A stretch of 64,000 nt of DNA from Motilimonas pumila (GCF_003596335.1 NZ_QZCH01000003.1:124001-188000), one strand, 5' to 3'; shown: positions 9,343 to 20,116, counted from the first letter of the stretch. Notes: a model not told the origin generated them from the sequence alone. Numbers and translations are program-made.

Positions 9343-9389
9343 GCAAAAATACTGTTATATAATCTCGCTAAGCGTTAAATAATTAGCGA
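9334..9389 (+). promoter_or_regulatory. Putative promoter and inverted repeat upstream of mshB
   Basis: A -10 like TATAAT lies at 9358-9363. A -35 like CTGCAA lies 18 bases upstream at 9334-9339, overlapping the end of mshF. Just downstream, TCGCTAA (9365-9371) and TTAGCGA (9383-9389) form a perfect 7-base inverted repeat in what would be the 5' leader of mshB. A separate pilin promoter is known in the V. cholerae MSHA locus; this assignment here is by inspection only. Confidence 0.5.
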
Positions 9390-9402
9390 CTATGAGGCTT
9401 AA

Positions 9403-10020
9403 ATGAATAAAAACTCAGGTTTTTCTCTTATCGAATTAGTGATTGTAGTGGTGGTACTTGGCATTCTTGCCGTGACAGCACTGCCGCGCTTTTTAGACGT
9501 TACAGAGGAAGCAAAAAATGCCAGCCTTGAAGGCGTTGCCGGCGGCTTTGCGACCGGAGTTTCATTGACAAGGGCGCAGTGGGAAGCCATTGGTCGCTCT
9601 AAAGAAGCAGGTAAAAATGTGGTGAGCTATGATGGCTCGAAACTGTATTTAACCACGCCAACCTCTGCAGAGGTTAGCGCAGGTACAGTTTCACCAGGTT
9701 ATCCTGTAACAAACCAAAATGAAGACGTTGCCCCGGGCAGCCTCACGGCTGTGAAATGTGAGTCGGTTTGGCGTTCTATTTTGCAGAACCCACCGCGTAT
9801 ATCAAGCTCGTTCGGTGATGTACGCACTCAAGGCGACTTCTTTAAGTATTACGTGACTACGACAAGTAGCGGCACGGAAACGAGCTGTTTATTTTATTTG
9901 GTAAACAGTCTTAACAAAGACACGGATGGTCTGTATGTAGATCCTGGTTCGGATACTACGCAATTTAAAAACTTTACCTACAAACCGGCAACGGGTCAGG
10001 TATCGGCTAATATTAATTAA
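9403..10020 (+). CDS. mshB: MshB, MSHA minor prepilin
   Basis: This 205-residue type IV prepilin has a short leader MNKNSG and is predicted to be cleaved before FSLIELVIVVVV, with the conserved Glu at mature position 5. The hydrophobic helix continues to about residue 30, and the C-terminal globular domain contains two Cys residues. It lies directly before the major pilin gene and is longer than it, as in other MSHA loci. A GAGG element precedes the ATG. Being the first pilin gene after the putative promoter at 9334, it may be expressed at levels closer to mshA than to the assembly genes. Confidence 0.88.
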   Translation: MNKNSGFSLIELVIVVVVLGILAVTALPRFLDVTEEAKNASLEGVAGGFATGVSLTRAQWEAIGRSKEAGKNVVSYDGSKLYLTTPTSAEVSAGTVSPGYPVTNQNEDVAPGSLTAVKCESVWRSILQNPPRISSSFGDVRTQGDFFKYYVTTTSSGTETSCLFYLVNSLNKDTDGLYVDPGSDTTQFKNFTYKPATGQVSANIN

Positions 10021-10047
10021 AATTGTTAAATCCTTAAGGAAAACAAC

Positions 10048-10566
10048 ATGAAACAAGCGTTAAACAAACAATCTGGTTTTACTCTTATCGAGTTAGTTAT
10101 TGTTATTATCGTACTAGGTATCTTAGCAGCCACTGCAGCCCCTAAGTTTATTGACCTGCAAACAGACGCTCGCCAATCAGCCTTGAATGGCCTAAAAGCG
10201 GCATTAGAAGGCGGTGCAACGCTTACTTACGCAAAAGCGGCGATTGCAGGTAAAGAAAAAGATGCTACTGCCGCCGATTTAGATGTTGATGGAAGAACTG
10301 TGAATATTATTTTCGGTTATCCGACAGCTCTTAATGTTGGTATTGGCGCTGCAGTTGATCTGAGCTCAGGAGACTGGGCTACTACTGAAGTAGCTGCAGC
10401 TGGTGGTGAGCCTGCAATTTTGCAAATTGCTGCGACTGGCACTACCCCGGAGACAAACGGCTCTTGTTGGGTTGAGTATGCTGAAACGGAAACTGCCACT
10501 GATAGACCTGTTATTAGTATTGTTGGACTAGATAGTACTGGTGCTGATACTACTGAATGCCCATAA
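10048..10566 (+). CDS. mshA: MshA, MSHA major pilin
   Basis: This 172-residue prepilin has leader MKQALNKQSG with cleavage before FTLIELVIVIIVLGIL; the mature Glu5 is present. The globular part is Ala/Thr/Gly-rich and has a Cys pair near the C-terminus (GSCW near residue 138, and TTECP at the end) that could form the D-loop disulfide. A good RBS (AAGGA) lies 7 bases before ATG. Position after mshB and composition support its being the major subunit. No terminator is visible in the 10 bases before mshC. Confidence 0.9.
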   Translation: MKQALNKQSGFTLIELVIVIIVLGILAATAAPKFIDLQTDARQSALNGLKAALEGGATLTYAKAAIAGKEKDATAADLDVDGRTVNIIFGYPTALNVGIGAAVDLSSGDWATTEVAAAGGEPAILQIAATGTTPETNGSCWVEYAETETATDRPVISIVGLDSTGADTTECP

Positions 10567-10576
10567 ATAATATGCA

Positions 10577-11134
10577 ATGCCAATTTACCAACAGAAAGTA
10601 AATTCTTCTAAGCTCACCGGCTTTACTCTAGTAGAGCTGGTGATCGTTATTATTTTACTTGGTATTTTAGCGGCATATGCTTTACCCAAACTGCTGTCTT
10701 CCAGTGGTTTTGAAGATTACGCAGTGCGAGATCAGTTAATCACTCGCCTGCGCCTTACCCAATTACAAAATATGAATGCGGATCCCAGCAACAATGCCAC
10801 GAGCAACGCTTGCTATTGGACCGTGATTAAACAAGACGCTCCCAACTCTTGCATTTACTCTTATGAAACTGCTCGCTTAGCCAATGGTGGGTCGCAGTGC
10901 TCTGCGCCTGATACTGGCTTATCTTGCAGTGCTTCAGCACCAGAACATCAAAGTGACCCTTACGGTTTAATTACTTTTGCAAATAAAGTCAGCATTACTA
11001 CGGGGAACTTTCTGTTTGATTTTCATGGCAGAGAAACCCAAGCCTGCGCCACTTTCCCTTGCCAAATTGATATTGACTCAGGCAATAGCCTCAGTGTAGA
11101 GATTGAGCAGGAAGGTTATATTCATGCGAATTAA
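10577..11134 (+). CDS. mshC: MshC, MSHA minor prepilin
   Basis: This 185-residue prepilin has a 14-residue leader ending KLTG, with cleavage before FTLVELVIVIILLGIL. The globular domain has several Cys residues (near residues 73, 82, 101, 108, 154 and 159), which implies disulfides. The gene follows mshA by only 10 bases and overlaps mshD by 11. Minor pilins of this type prime assembly or sit at the pilus tip; the precise role here is inferred from the family. Confidence 0.85.
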   Translation: MPIYQQKVNSSKLTGFTLVELVIVIILLGILAAYALPKLLSSSGFEDYAVRDQLITRLRLTQLQNMNADPSNNATSNACYWTVIKQDAPNSCIYSYETARLANGGSQCSAPDTGLSCSASAPEHQSDPYGLITFANKVSITTGNFLFDFHGRETQACATFPCQIDIDSGNSLSVEIEQEGYIHAN

Positions 11135-11783
11135 ACCTGCTTATTTTACCCCTGCGTTATGTCAGCTCGGCTTCACCTTAGTGGAGCTAGTAGTAGGCAT
11201 TGTCGTGATGGCGGTGGCATTCACTATTATCACTACTATGTTGGTTACCCAAAGCCGCGACAGCATCGACCCGTTACACCAAATGCGCGCAGCAGAGTTA
11301 GCGCAAAGTGTGTTAAATGAAATTGTGGGCCGTTCATACGATGAAAACTCTGATCATAATGGTGGCGTGTATCGCTGTGGTGAGCAATGGTGGCAAGGAC
11401 CTGCGCTGGCTTCTGGTAGCAGTTGGTATGATTTTACCAATCAACAATGGCAACTTTGGCAAGTAAGCGACACTGTGACTGACGTGCCGTGTTCGGTGAC
11501 TTTGGGAAAAGATAGCGGTGAGCAGCGCAGTGGGGGCACCAATAATTACAATGATGTCGATGACTATATCACCGCAAGCGGTAGCTTTGTCAGTGCGGTA
11601 GACTTTGGCGATGCCACGGGTCAACCTTTGTCTGATGTGTATCGCAACTTTGACATTCGTATTCAAGTATCGAAAGATTTTACCTTTGGATCAGGTAACG
11701 ATAGCGCCAAACGAATTGACTTAACGGTGCGCACGCCTAAAGGTAATGAAATTGATTTCTCCGCCTATCGGGGGAATTACTGA
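11124..11783 (+). CDS. mshD: MshD, MSHA minor prepilin
   Basis: This 219-residue prepilin starts at the ATG at 11124, inside the end of mshC; the longer frame from 11103 adds only seven residues without an RBS. The leader ends LCQLG and cleavage is predicted before FTLVELVVGIVVM, with Glu5 present. The segment TMLVTQSRDSIDPLHQMRAAELAQS is PilV/GspI-like and covers about residues 34-58. It overlaps mshO by one base (TGATG). Confidence 0.85.
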   Translation: MRIKPAYFTPALCQLGFTLVELVVGIVVMAVAFTIITTMLVTQSRDSIDPLHQMRAAELAQSVLNEIVGRSYDENSDHNGGVYRCGEQWWQGPALASGSSWYDFTNQQWQLWQVSDTVTDVPCSVTLGKDSGEQRSGGTNNYNDVDDYITASGSFVSAVDFGDATGQPLSDVYRNFDIRIQVSKDFTFGSGNDSAKRIDLTVRTPKGNEIDFSAYRGNY

Positions 11784-12604
11784 TGTATTGCCAATGTCTA
11801 AACCGTAATAGCCGGGGGTTCACTTTAGTTGAGCTGGTGATTGTGATCATTATGCTGGCCATTCTTGGCGTGGCTGTAACCAACTATATTGGCTTTGGCA
11901 CCTTGTTGTACCGAGATGTCGCTGAGCGGGAAGAGATCCTTGCCAGTGCTCGCTTTTCGATTGAGCGACTCAACCGAGAGGTGAGGGCGTCGCTGCCTAA
12001 TAGCCAACAAACTTCGAATGATGGTAACTGTTTGCGTTTTGTGCCTGTGTTAGACTCAAGCACTTACGTTGACTTTCCTATTTCCCCCAACGTCGCCAGT
12101 GATAATGGCAGCTTAATCGCTTTTAACCAGTATCAATTTTCGCCAAATCAAGGCCAGCAAATTAGTGTATACAATTTAAATGCGAGTGATATTTATAGCT
12201 TCACCCCGACTTCCTTGGTTGGGGTGAAAAGTTATACACCGCCTTCATCGGGTAATATTGCCAGTTTAGAATTTACTTCAACTATCCGCTTTCCACTTGC
12301 TTCGCCATCACAACGTGTGTTTGTGGTGGCAAGGCCGGTGCAATATTGTGTGTCTAACGGGCAACTAACTCGAACGGTTTCCTCTTGGCCAACAGAAACC
12401 GGAGTACCCAACATATCGAGTTTAATGGCTGAGAATATCACGGTGCTAAACGCCACTGATCCTAATTTTCAGCCAGTATTTGAAGTGATAGAAGCCGACC
12501 TAAGCCGAAATGGCATGGTGAAGATATTTCTCAATTTTAGCCGTGACGGTGGCGCTGAGTCATTGGTCTTCCACCATGGGATCCATATTCAAAATGTACC
12601 CTAA
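11783..12604 (+). CDS. mshO: MshO, MSHA minor prepilin
   Basis: This 273-residue prepilin has a leader ending NSRG before FTLVELVIVIIMLAILG. Length, the REEILASARFSIERLNREVR helix (about residues 51-70) and position resemble PilW/GspJ-type minor pilins. It starts one base inside the mshD stop and overlaps mshP by 11 bases, continuing the coupled prepilin set mshC-D-O-P. Confidence 0.85.
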   Translation: MYCQCLNRNSRGFTLVELVIVIIMLAILGVAVTNYIGFGTLLYRDVAEREEILASARFSIERLNREVRASLPNSQQTSNDGNCLRFVPVLDSSTYVDFPISPNVASDNGSLIAFNQYQFSPNQGQQISVYNLNASDIYSFTPTSLVGVKSYTPPSSGNIASLEFTSTIRFPLASPSQRVFVVARPVQYCVSNGQLTRTVSSWPTETGVPNISSLMAENITVLNATDPNFQPVFEVIEADLSRNGMVKIFLNFSRDGGAESLVFHHGIHIQNVP

Positions 12605-13031
12605 GCGCCCGAACTCACACTTATTATCACTGTCACTGCAAGGCGGCAGTGCTATTGTCATCGCGGTATTTATCATAGTGGTGATGTCTTTATTGGCCGC
12701 GGCGTTAACTCGCATGTTACAAGACTCGCAAGACAGTATTGCTTATGAAGTGTATGGCACAAGGGCATATTTGGCCGCCAATGCCGGCATAGAACACGGT
12801 TTTGTAAAGTTATTTCCTCTCGGTGGCGGCAGCGAGGTATGTAACAGCGTCACTGTGCTCGATTTATCTGCTCAAACTGCGTTTCATGGCTGCACCGTTA
12901 ATTACAGTTGCAATGAAATAACTGAAACCGCCATCAATTTGAAGCAATATCGCTTAGAAAGCACTGCTCAGTGTGACGCAGGTAAATTTGTTACCCGGCG
13001 AAAAATACAAGCTCAAGCGAAGGAGTTGTAG
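12594..13031 (+). CDS. mshP: MshP, MSHA biogenesis protein (PilX/GspK-like)
   Basis: This 145-residue protein starts at the ATG at 12594, inside mshO; an upstream frame from 12543 would lie wholly inside mshO. It has a positively charged N-terminus, then a hydrophobic helix beginning GGSAIVIAVFIIVVMSLL without the Glu5 found in ordinary pilins, which is typical of PilX/GspK-like members. Four or more Cys residues lie in the globular region. The mshQ start is immediately downstream. Confidence 0.82.
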   Translation: MYPKRPNSHLLSLSLQGGSAIVIAVFIIVVMSLLAAALTRMLQDSQDSIAYEVYGTRAYLAANAGIEHGFVKLFPLGGGSEVCNSVTVLDLSAQTAFHGCTVNYSCNEITETAINLKQYRLESTAQCDAGKFVTRRKIQAQAKEL

Positions 13032-13033
13032 TG

Positions 13034-16000
13034 ATGGTAAGGTTTTTCGGCATTTTTTTCCTGATTTTTAGTAGTGTTTTTGCGAGTGCTGCTGACGCCG
13101 TTTTTCCCGGTTACTTTCAAGTAGGAAATGACGATAACGCAATTAATCCTACTTATTTGTTGGCAGAGAGCTTTTTTGGCTTAGGGTCTAATTATCGGCC
13201 TGTTTATCCAATTCATTTTCAATTGACTGAAGCTAGCCAAATTTCCAGCATTGAGTTACTTAATAGCCAGGGATTAGATGCTGAAGCACTTGGCGTTATC
13301 TGGGATGAAAACGATAACCAGCTGTTTTTTGGCCAGGGGTCTACAAATGCTAGAGGCGTTATTCCTGCCAATATAAACCTTCCAGCTGGCGATTATCAGA
13401 TGGCTATTTGGGGTAAGTGCTTTATATCTTTTCTAACCTTAGATTATTGTCAGCTATTTGAAGATTGGGACGATTTTAGTTTTGATGGCGTGAAGTTGGC
13501 CGGCGTAAATACTGACGCGGTCCATTTTATAGAGCGAAGCCACGTAAGTAATAAAAATAAAAATGGAGACCCTTACGATGGTTCTGGGTTGTTTCCTATC
13601 ACGCGGCAAAATTACCCTTTTGAGTATCGCTTCACTCTAGCTCAGGATTCAACTTTTAACCGCTTTATGTTATTCAACTTGCGCACTTCAAATCAAGGCG
13701 TCAATGCTGAGGTACAATTGATAGAGCCTAATGGTAGTGTGGTGCGTTTAGGGTTCGTCAGTGGCAACGGCGATAAGGTATTGACAGACGCTACTATAGT
13801 AAAAACTTTTGCAGCGGGTGATTATATTATTCGTATACCGGCAGCCAATGTTGCTTTGTCTTGGGACGACTTCGTCGTAGATTTTAGTTCTGTTTCGTCA
13901 AACTTACCTCAGTGTATAGATGTATTTAGTGAAGCTATCAAAGGCTACGTGCTAAACAAGCCGGATGAAAAAATAACGCTGCCTGAGAATACCAGCACAG
14001 ATACATGGAATAATAATACGCCTTTGCCTTTTTCAAAGGGGGACCACTTTTTCTCTGGTATTTCACTGAGTGCTCCCTATACGGGGACGATGGCGGGAGC
14101 TACGGCAAGGGTCAATGTGAAGAACGGCAACATAGGGGACAATAGTGTTATTAACCCGAATGATCCTGATCGTTTAATCTTATTGGTAGATGGCAGCATT
14201 ACCTTGCTTAATGGCGTGCAATTTAACGGTATGATCTACGCCACAGGGTCGGTAACCGTGAACCCTGGCGCCATTGTTACGGGTGCAATTACTGCGGAAG
14301 GTGCTGTTGTTAACTATGGCTCGGTAACTTATGACCCTGAAGCGGTAGAAAGTGCGGATCTTTCTGGTTTATGTGAGAATGCTGGCCCGCCACCGGTGCA
14401 AACGGAATTTCAATACGGCCAAGGCGAGTTAGGTTACATTGAATTTGACCAGCCATTTAGTGATATCCCAGTGGTATTTGCGATGCCAACCATAGATAAA
14501 AATGACCCAAATGCTGACGGGCCTTCGACGGTTGAAGTATTAAAAGGCAGCGTTAGCGCAACAGGTTTCACCGTGGTGCAAGTAGAGCCCAGCCGAGGGG
14601 TAGGCTTAAGTGCTAAAGTGATGCCTAAAATCGACTATGTTGCTGTTTTACCTGGTAAGACTCAATTGCCCGACGGCAAGGAAATCTTAGCTGGGGTTGT
14701 CGAAACCAGCGCTTATCAACGAGGTGGTAGGCAACTTGCCGGTGGTGAAGTCGTTGCCTTTGAATCTGGGGTGTTTAGTGCTACGCCGAGCGTATTAGTG
14801 CAACGCTACGTAGAATCGAATAACTGCTGGATCACTGCAACGGCGAACGATGCCAGTAATACTCAAGTTGAATTATCGCTGGAATTTTCTGAAGTATACT
14901 CCTCTTCAAATACCAACAATGGTCGCCGTTGTTACCCGGGAAATGTGCGTGTTGACCGGGCTACGCCTGAAACCCTGGCTTGGTTAGCAGGGGAAGGCGT
15001 GGGTGAGTTCACCCAAAATGGTGAAACGCTCTATTACGAATTTGGTCAAGGCCGCAACTTTGCGGGGGGCAATACCAGAGACCTTGCGAATCAATGCCGC
15101 TACATGAGCAATAGCTTTTTACAGTCGTATGGCCAAGCGCCTATTTTTGTAGCCAACAAAAGCAGCCGTGATGGCAGTGATGGCGGTTGGGCGAGACGCT
15201 GTGACATTAACGCTACAAGCTACAGCATCGTTGTTGATGAGGACCAAGCGCAAAACGCAGAGCGTAATCATTTAAGTGAGTCCTTCGATTACTTTGCCAT
15301 AACCAATAATGCTCCCGTTAATAATGAAGAGTTGGAGATAGTCACAGAACAAGACGCGCTCACCTGCGACCAGCACGGCATTACTGTTCGAGTACTTGAA
15401 GACGGTGTGCTGGATCAGGATTACACGGGTTTAATCAGGCTCAGCACAGATACCGGCAAAGGCCAATGGGGCCTGATTACAGGGGATGGTAATTTGTTAC
15501 CTGCCCCTACTTCTGACGACGGGGTTGCCACTTACCAGTTTGTTTCATCCGATGGCGGTGATGTTGAGCTCTCTTTATTTCATCAACAAGCCGGCGAGGT
15601 GGTTATCTCGGTTGAAAATGCAGACAATACCGCAGCAGTGGCCACCACTGTAACCTTTAGGCCTTATGGCTTTAAGCTCAGCGTGCCTAATCAAACAGAG
15701 CCTGCGAGCCAGTACCATTACGCCAACAGGCCTTTTGATGCCCAGCTTACAGCGATAGGTAAAGACGCAACTACCGGCCAATGCGGGGTAATTCTTGAAT
15801 ATAGTGGATCTAAAAACATTCATTTTTGGAGTAACTATGACGCCCCTACGGTGGTGGCGGGTCGCCAAGTTGAAGTGAACGAGCAAAGCATTGCGACCAC
15901 CCAGGCTGCAGCGAGCCAGCAGCCAATTATATTTAATGCCGGTATCAGTGAGCCCTTTAAAGTTAACTACCCTGACGCGGGACGGATTGAACTGGCAGCC

Positions 16001-17635
16001 AGCGACAACGCAGAGATTGGCAAACCTCCTGGGCCAGACGATGATATTTATGAAGGCAGTCAGTTATTTACTTTTACACCAAGGCAATTGGTGATAGATG
16101 AAGTTGTTGGGTATCGCAGAGACGGCAGCAATGAAATTCAAGTCTCTCTTGGCTCAGGGGCGTTTATCAGAGCTTCTCAACCGGCAAATAATTTGGACTT
16201 TGAGACGCAAAAAGATTACGACACTTTTGATATTCGCGTGCGGGCAGAGTTAGATTGCAGCCAAGATAGCCAAGGGCATTGTAGTTCCAGCGCCATTGCG
16301 CCGAGTTTTTACCATTTACTGGCCTTTGAGCAGCAACTCGTTGCCCCTGGAGGAGGCGCGTCCGGAGTGATGACTCGAGAAGGCAGTAATGCGCGATTTA
16401 ATAATTATCAAATGTTGAGTAGTGAGCCGGGTGAAGTGAGCTTGCGTCATTTCGCTTGGAATGAAGTGGGCACTCAGGCGCTTACCGCTAGCAGTGACGA
16501 CTATTTAAATGACAGTCAGTCACAAACTTTCACCCCCATTGCAGATGCAACTCAAACCATTGGTCGCTTTATACCTTGGTACTTGCACGTCGATAGCTTT
16601 TTAGCAACGCCAAGCTGTCAAAGTTTTAGCTACCTTGATCAACAGGGAGTCAACATCGACTTAGCCTTAGGAGCCTATAATCAAGCACCAACACCCGTGC
16701 TATTAAGTAATTATGATACCACTCTTGGTTATGATACCGCTGCTCCAAGCGAACAAGCGTGGTTGATGGGCGCGCGCGAAGGTGCGGGTTTATTACTGCA
16801 AGGTGATAATTCGAGCCGGTTACTGTTTAATCCTGCAGATTATGACTGGCAAGCAGGGCAGCTGGTTTGGTCATCTGAGCTGGCGGGTCTAGCTAAACTG
16901 TTACCCCATGCGGTAGATGGTCCGTTTACTAGTCCAATGATGGTGTTGAATATTCTGGGGCCTGATGGCGAGCGTTTGCAAACATCTGGTAGCGAAACTT
17001 GCCAGCCCGGTAACGGTGCGCTCGAACACTATTGCGATGCTGGTTCCCTAGGTGAAATGCGTTATGGTCGAATGGTTGCTGCTAATAGCCATGGCAGTGA
17101 GCTGGCCAGTTTACGGGCGCCACTGCGCATTGAGTACTTTAACGGATCGCGATTTGAAACCAATACGGACGACAATTGCAGTGCGCTTACTTATAACCCC
17201 GTGGCCAACCACAGCATCACTGAGTTCTCATGGGCAATAGATAGCACAGGCGATGGTAATCTGGATCAGGCGGGAGAAACTAACCCGATTCCTGTGAGTA
17301 CGGGAGACAGTCGTTATGGCCTGCTTAATGCCACTGCGGTAGCCGGTGAAATTAATCTTAATTTTAGTGCGCCCGGCAGCGTTGGCGGCTTTAAGTATTA
17401 TGTCGATTTAAACCCTGACTCAGGTAGCAATTTATGCTGGCTGCGATTTGATTGGAATAATCAATCCGGCATTGAAAATGTCTGTGGTCAAGGTAACGCT
17501 TCGGCGATTTGTGCCCAAGCTGATCTGGATCTTAGCCCTTTAGCTCGTCAAGATGATTGTATTAGTGGCGATATTCAGTTTGGATTATTCCGTGGCAATG
17601 ACCGGATTATCTACCGTCTAGAGGTGAATGACTAA
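13034..17635 (+). CDS. mshQ: MshQ, large secreted MSHA-associated protein (DUF6701 type)
   Basis: This 1533-residue exported protein has a signal peptide ending near ASAADA (about residue 22). The start is the ATG at 13034; a GTG codon three bases earlier overlaps the mshP stop. The N-terminal 300 residues look like two beta-rich domains. A segment at about 335-445 (GDHFFSG through FNGMIYATGSVTVNPGA) resembles the polymer-forming part of MshQ-like proteins. From about 775 to the end the protein is of the DUF6701 type, closing with QFGLFRGNDRIIYRLEV. MshQ is the last gene of MSHA loci and is thought to act at the cell surface or pilus tip; a tip-adhesin role here is inference. Codon use is like its neighbours. 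Confidence 0.88.
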   Translation: MVRFFGIFFLIFSSVFASAADAVFPGYFQVGNDDNAINPTYLLAESFFGLGSNYRPVYPIHFQLTEASQISSIELLNSQGLDAEALGVIWDENDNQLFFGQGSTNARGVIPANINLPAGDYQMAIWGKCFISFLTLDYCQLFEDWDDFSFDGVKLAGVNTDAVHFIERSHVSNKNKNGDPYDGSGLFPITRQNYPFEYRFTLAQDSTFNRFMLFNLRTSNQGVNAEVQLIEPNGSVVRLGFVSGNGDKVLTDATIVKTFAAGDYIIRIPAANVALSWDDFVVDFSSVSSNLPQCIDVFSEAIKGYVLNKPDEKITLPENTSTDTWNNNTPLPFSKGDHFFSGISLSAPYTGTMAGATARVNVKNGNIGDNSVINPNDPDRLILLVDGSITLLNGVQFNGMIYATGSVTVNPGAIVTGAITAEGAVVNYGSVTYDPEAVESADLSGLCENAGPPPVQTEFQYGQGELGYIEFDQPFSDIPVVFAMPTIDKNDPNADGPSTVEVLKGSVSATGFTVVQVEPSRGVGLSAKVMPKIDYVAVLPGKTQLPDGKEILAGVVETSAYQRGGRQLAGGEVVAFESGVFSATPSVLVQRYVESNNCWITATANDASNTQVELSLEFSEVYSSSNTNNGRRCYPGNVRVDRATPETLAWLAGEGVGEFTQNGETLYYEFGQGRNFAGGNTRDLANQCRYMSNSFLQSYGQAPIFVANKSSRDGSDGGWARRCDINATSYSIVVDEDQAQNAERNHLSESFDYFAITNNAPVNNEELEIVTEQDALTCDQHGITVRVLEDGVLDQDYTGLIRLSTDTGKGQWGLITGDGNLLPAPTSDDGVATYQFVSSDGGDVELSLFHQQAGEVVISVENADNTAAVATTVTFRPYGFKLSVPNQTEPASQYHYANRPFDAQLTAIGKDATTGQCGVILEYSGSKNIHFWSNYDAPTVVAGRQVEVNEQSIATTQAAASQQPIIFNAGISEPFKVNYPDAGRIELAASDNAEIGKPPGPDDDIYEGSQLFTFTPRQLVIDEVVGYRRDGSNEIQVSLGSGAFIRASQPANNLDFETQKDYDTFDIRVRAELDCSQDSQGHCSSSAIAPSFYHLLAFEQQLVAPGGGASGVMTREGSNARFNNYQMLSSEPGEVSLRHFAWNEVGTQALTASSDDYLNDSQSQTFTPIADATQTIGRFIPWYLHVDSFLATPSCQSFSYLDQQGVNIDLALGAYNQAPTPVLLSNYDTTLGYDTAAPSEQAWLMGAREGAGLLLQGDNSSRLLFNPADYDWQAGQLVWSSELAGLAKLLPHAVDGPFTSPMMVLNILGPDGERLQTSGSETCQPGNGALEHYCDAGSLGEMRYGRMVAANSHGSELASLRAPLRIEYFNGSRFETNTDDNCSALTYNPVANHSITEFSWAIDSTGDGNLDQAGETNPIPVSTGDSRYGLLNATAVAGEINLNFSAPGSVGGFKYYVDLNPDSGSNLCWLRFDWNNQSGIENVCGQGNASAICAQADLDLSPLARQDDCISGDIQFGLFRGNDRIIYRLEVND

Positions 17636-17710
17636 ATTTTGTCTAAATTAAGATTAATTTGCTCTATTGCTGGCGTTTTTAGCCCCCTTGACCCTGCTTT
17701 GATAATATAG

Positions 17711-18877
<1,167 letters not shown>

Positions 18878-19123
18878 GCATCATATTCACCGTGGCGGTA
18901 TGTATCAAAAAGCCGCTGAGCTCTGGTTATCTGATTCAGGATGAAACGACAACCATGGCCATGAACCAGTACGCTTTCTCGGGTTAATGGATTAACCTCA
19001 AAAATTGAAACAAGTCTGAGGTAGGTAATGTCGCATGATGTTTGTGCTGGGTTATCTGCCTTTATTTTATCCCTGTCGCGAAGCATTCTTAATAGGAGCG
19101 ACCTTGTTTTTTAGTGACGATTC
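18878..19123 (+). other. mreB-mreC interval with a 16-bp interrupted palindrome
   Basis: These 246 bases separate two genes that are normally closely spaced. I see no credible gene. At 18982-18997, GGTTAAT and ATTAACC form a perfect inverted repeat with a two-base centre, which could be an operator or a short hairpin. There is no T-rich tract after it, so it is not a standard terminator. An antisense frame at 18868-19086 has no recognisable homology. Confidence 0.5.
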
Positions 19124-20116
19124 ATGAAGCCTATTTTTGGCCGCGGGCCTTCATTACAGCTAAGACTTCTATTAGCCGTGATTGCCTCGGTATCTTTAAT
19201 TTTGCTGGATAGCAAACTGAATTTACTTTCCCCATACCGCGTATATCTAAACTCGTTAGTAAGCCCCTTGCAATACGTTGCCAATGCACCGAGTCAGCTA
19301 TTAGATACCGTGGCTGAAAAAGTGGTTAGTCGGGAACAGTTACAAGCGGATAACAAAGATTTAGAACAGCAAATCTTTTTAGTTCGCAGTGATTTATTAT
19401 TAATGGATAGCCTTAAAGAAGAAAATAACCGTTTACGCAAGTTGCTAGGATCGCCGCTGCGGGGAGACGCGCGTAAAATGGTTGCTGAAATCATGGAAGT
19501 GGATTCAGATCCTTTTACTCACCAGGTAGTGATAGATAAAGGCTCACTTAATGGTGTATTTGAAGGTCAGCCAGTGGTGAACGACCAAGGCGTCGTTGGG
19601 CAAGTACTACGAGTGGGCAGTACCACCAGTCGCATTTTGCTGATTACTGACATTAGCCATGGTATTCCAGTGAGGGTGCAACGTAACGACATGCGCACCT
19701 TAGCCAATGGCACGGGTGAACTGGATAAGCTAGACATCCCATATATTCCTCACAGTACCGATATTCAAGAGGGCGACGTGTTAGTGACCTCTGGTTTAGG
19801 TGGCCGTTTTCCCGAAGGCTACCCCGTTGCCACGGTTGAACAATTTGAGTATGACCAAGGTATGCCTTATGCGAGAGTGCAAGCGTCCCCAGTTGTCGCG
19901 CTTGATCGAATCCGGTATTTGTTATTGTTGTGGCCTGATGATAAACCAAATAAAGCCGCCATTCTGGGGCCTGAGCAAACGGGGGCTGCGAATGACGCTA
20001 GCATTGACAGTCATGACGATAACAGTCATGAAAATGGCCCAGAGACTAGTAGCGATAATATTGTGACTGAAGAAGTGGAAGCTTCAATGCAAAGCTCGGA
20101 GGCCAACAATGGATAA
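19124..20116 (+). CDS. mreC: MreC, rod-shape-determining protein
   Basis: This 330-residue bitopic protein has an N-terminal helix at about 14-31, a periplasmic coiled coil at about 68-105, then the two beta barrels of MreC (about 110-275), with motifs such as VVNDQGVVGQVLRVG. An acidic, low-complexity C-terminal tail of about 50 residues (SIDSHDDNSHEN onward) follows the conserved domain and is probably disordered. MreC bridges MreB and MreD to the PBP2/RodA elongasome. It overlaps mreD by 8 bases. Confidence 0.95.
   Translation: MKPIFGRGPSLQLRLLLAVIASVSLILLDSKLNLLSPYRVYLNSLVSPLQYVANAPSQLLDTVAEKVVSREQLQADNKDLEQQIFLVRSDLLLMDSLKEENNRLRKLLGSPLRGDARKMVAEIMEVDSDPFTHQVVIDKGSLNGVFEGQPVVNDQGVVGQVLRVGSTTSRILLITDISHGIPVRVQRNDMRTLANGTGELDKLDIPYIPHSTDIQEGDVLVTSGLGGRFPEGYPVATVEQFEYDQGMPYARVQASPVVALDRIRYLLLLWPDDKPNKAAILGPEQTGAANDASIDSHDDNSHENGPETSSDNIVTEEVEASMQSSEANNG

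Noticed and set aside
15575-15886. Minus-strand frame of about 100 codons inside mshQ
   Set aside because: It lies inside a clear exported protein gene, has no RBS and no recognisable motif.
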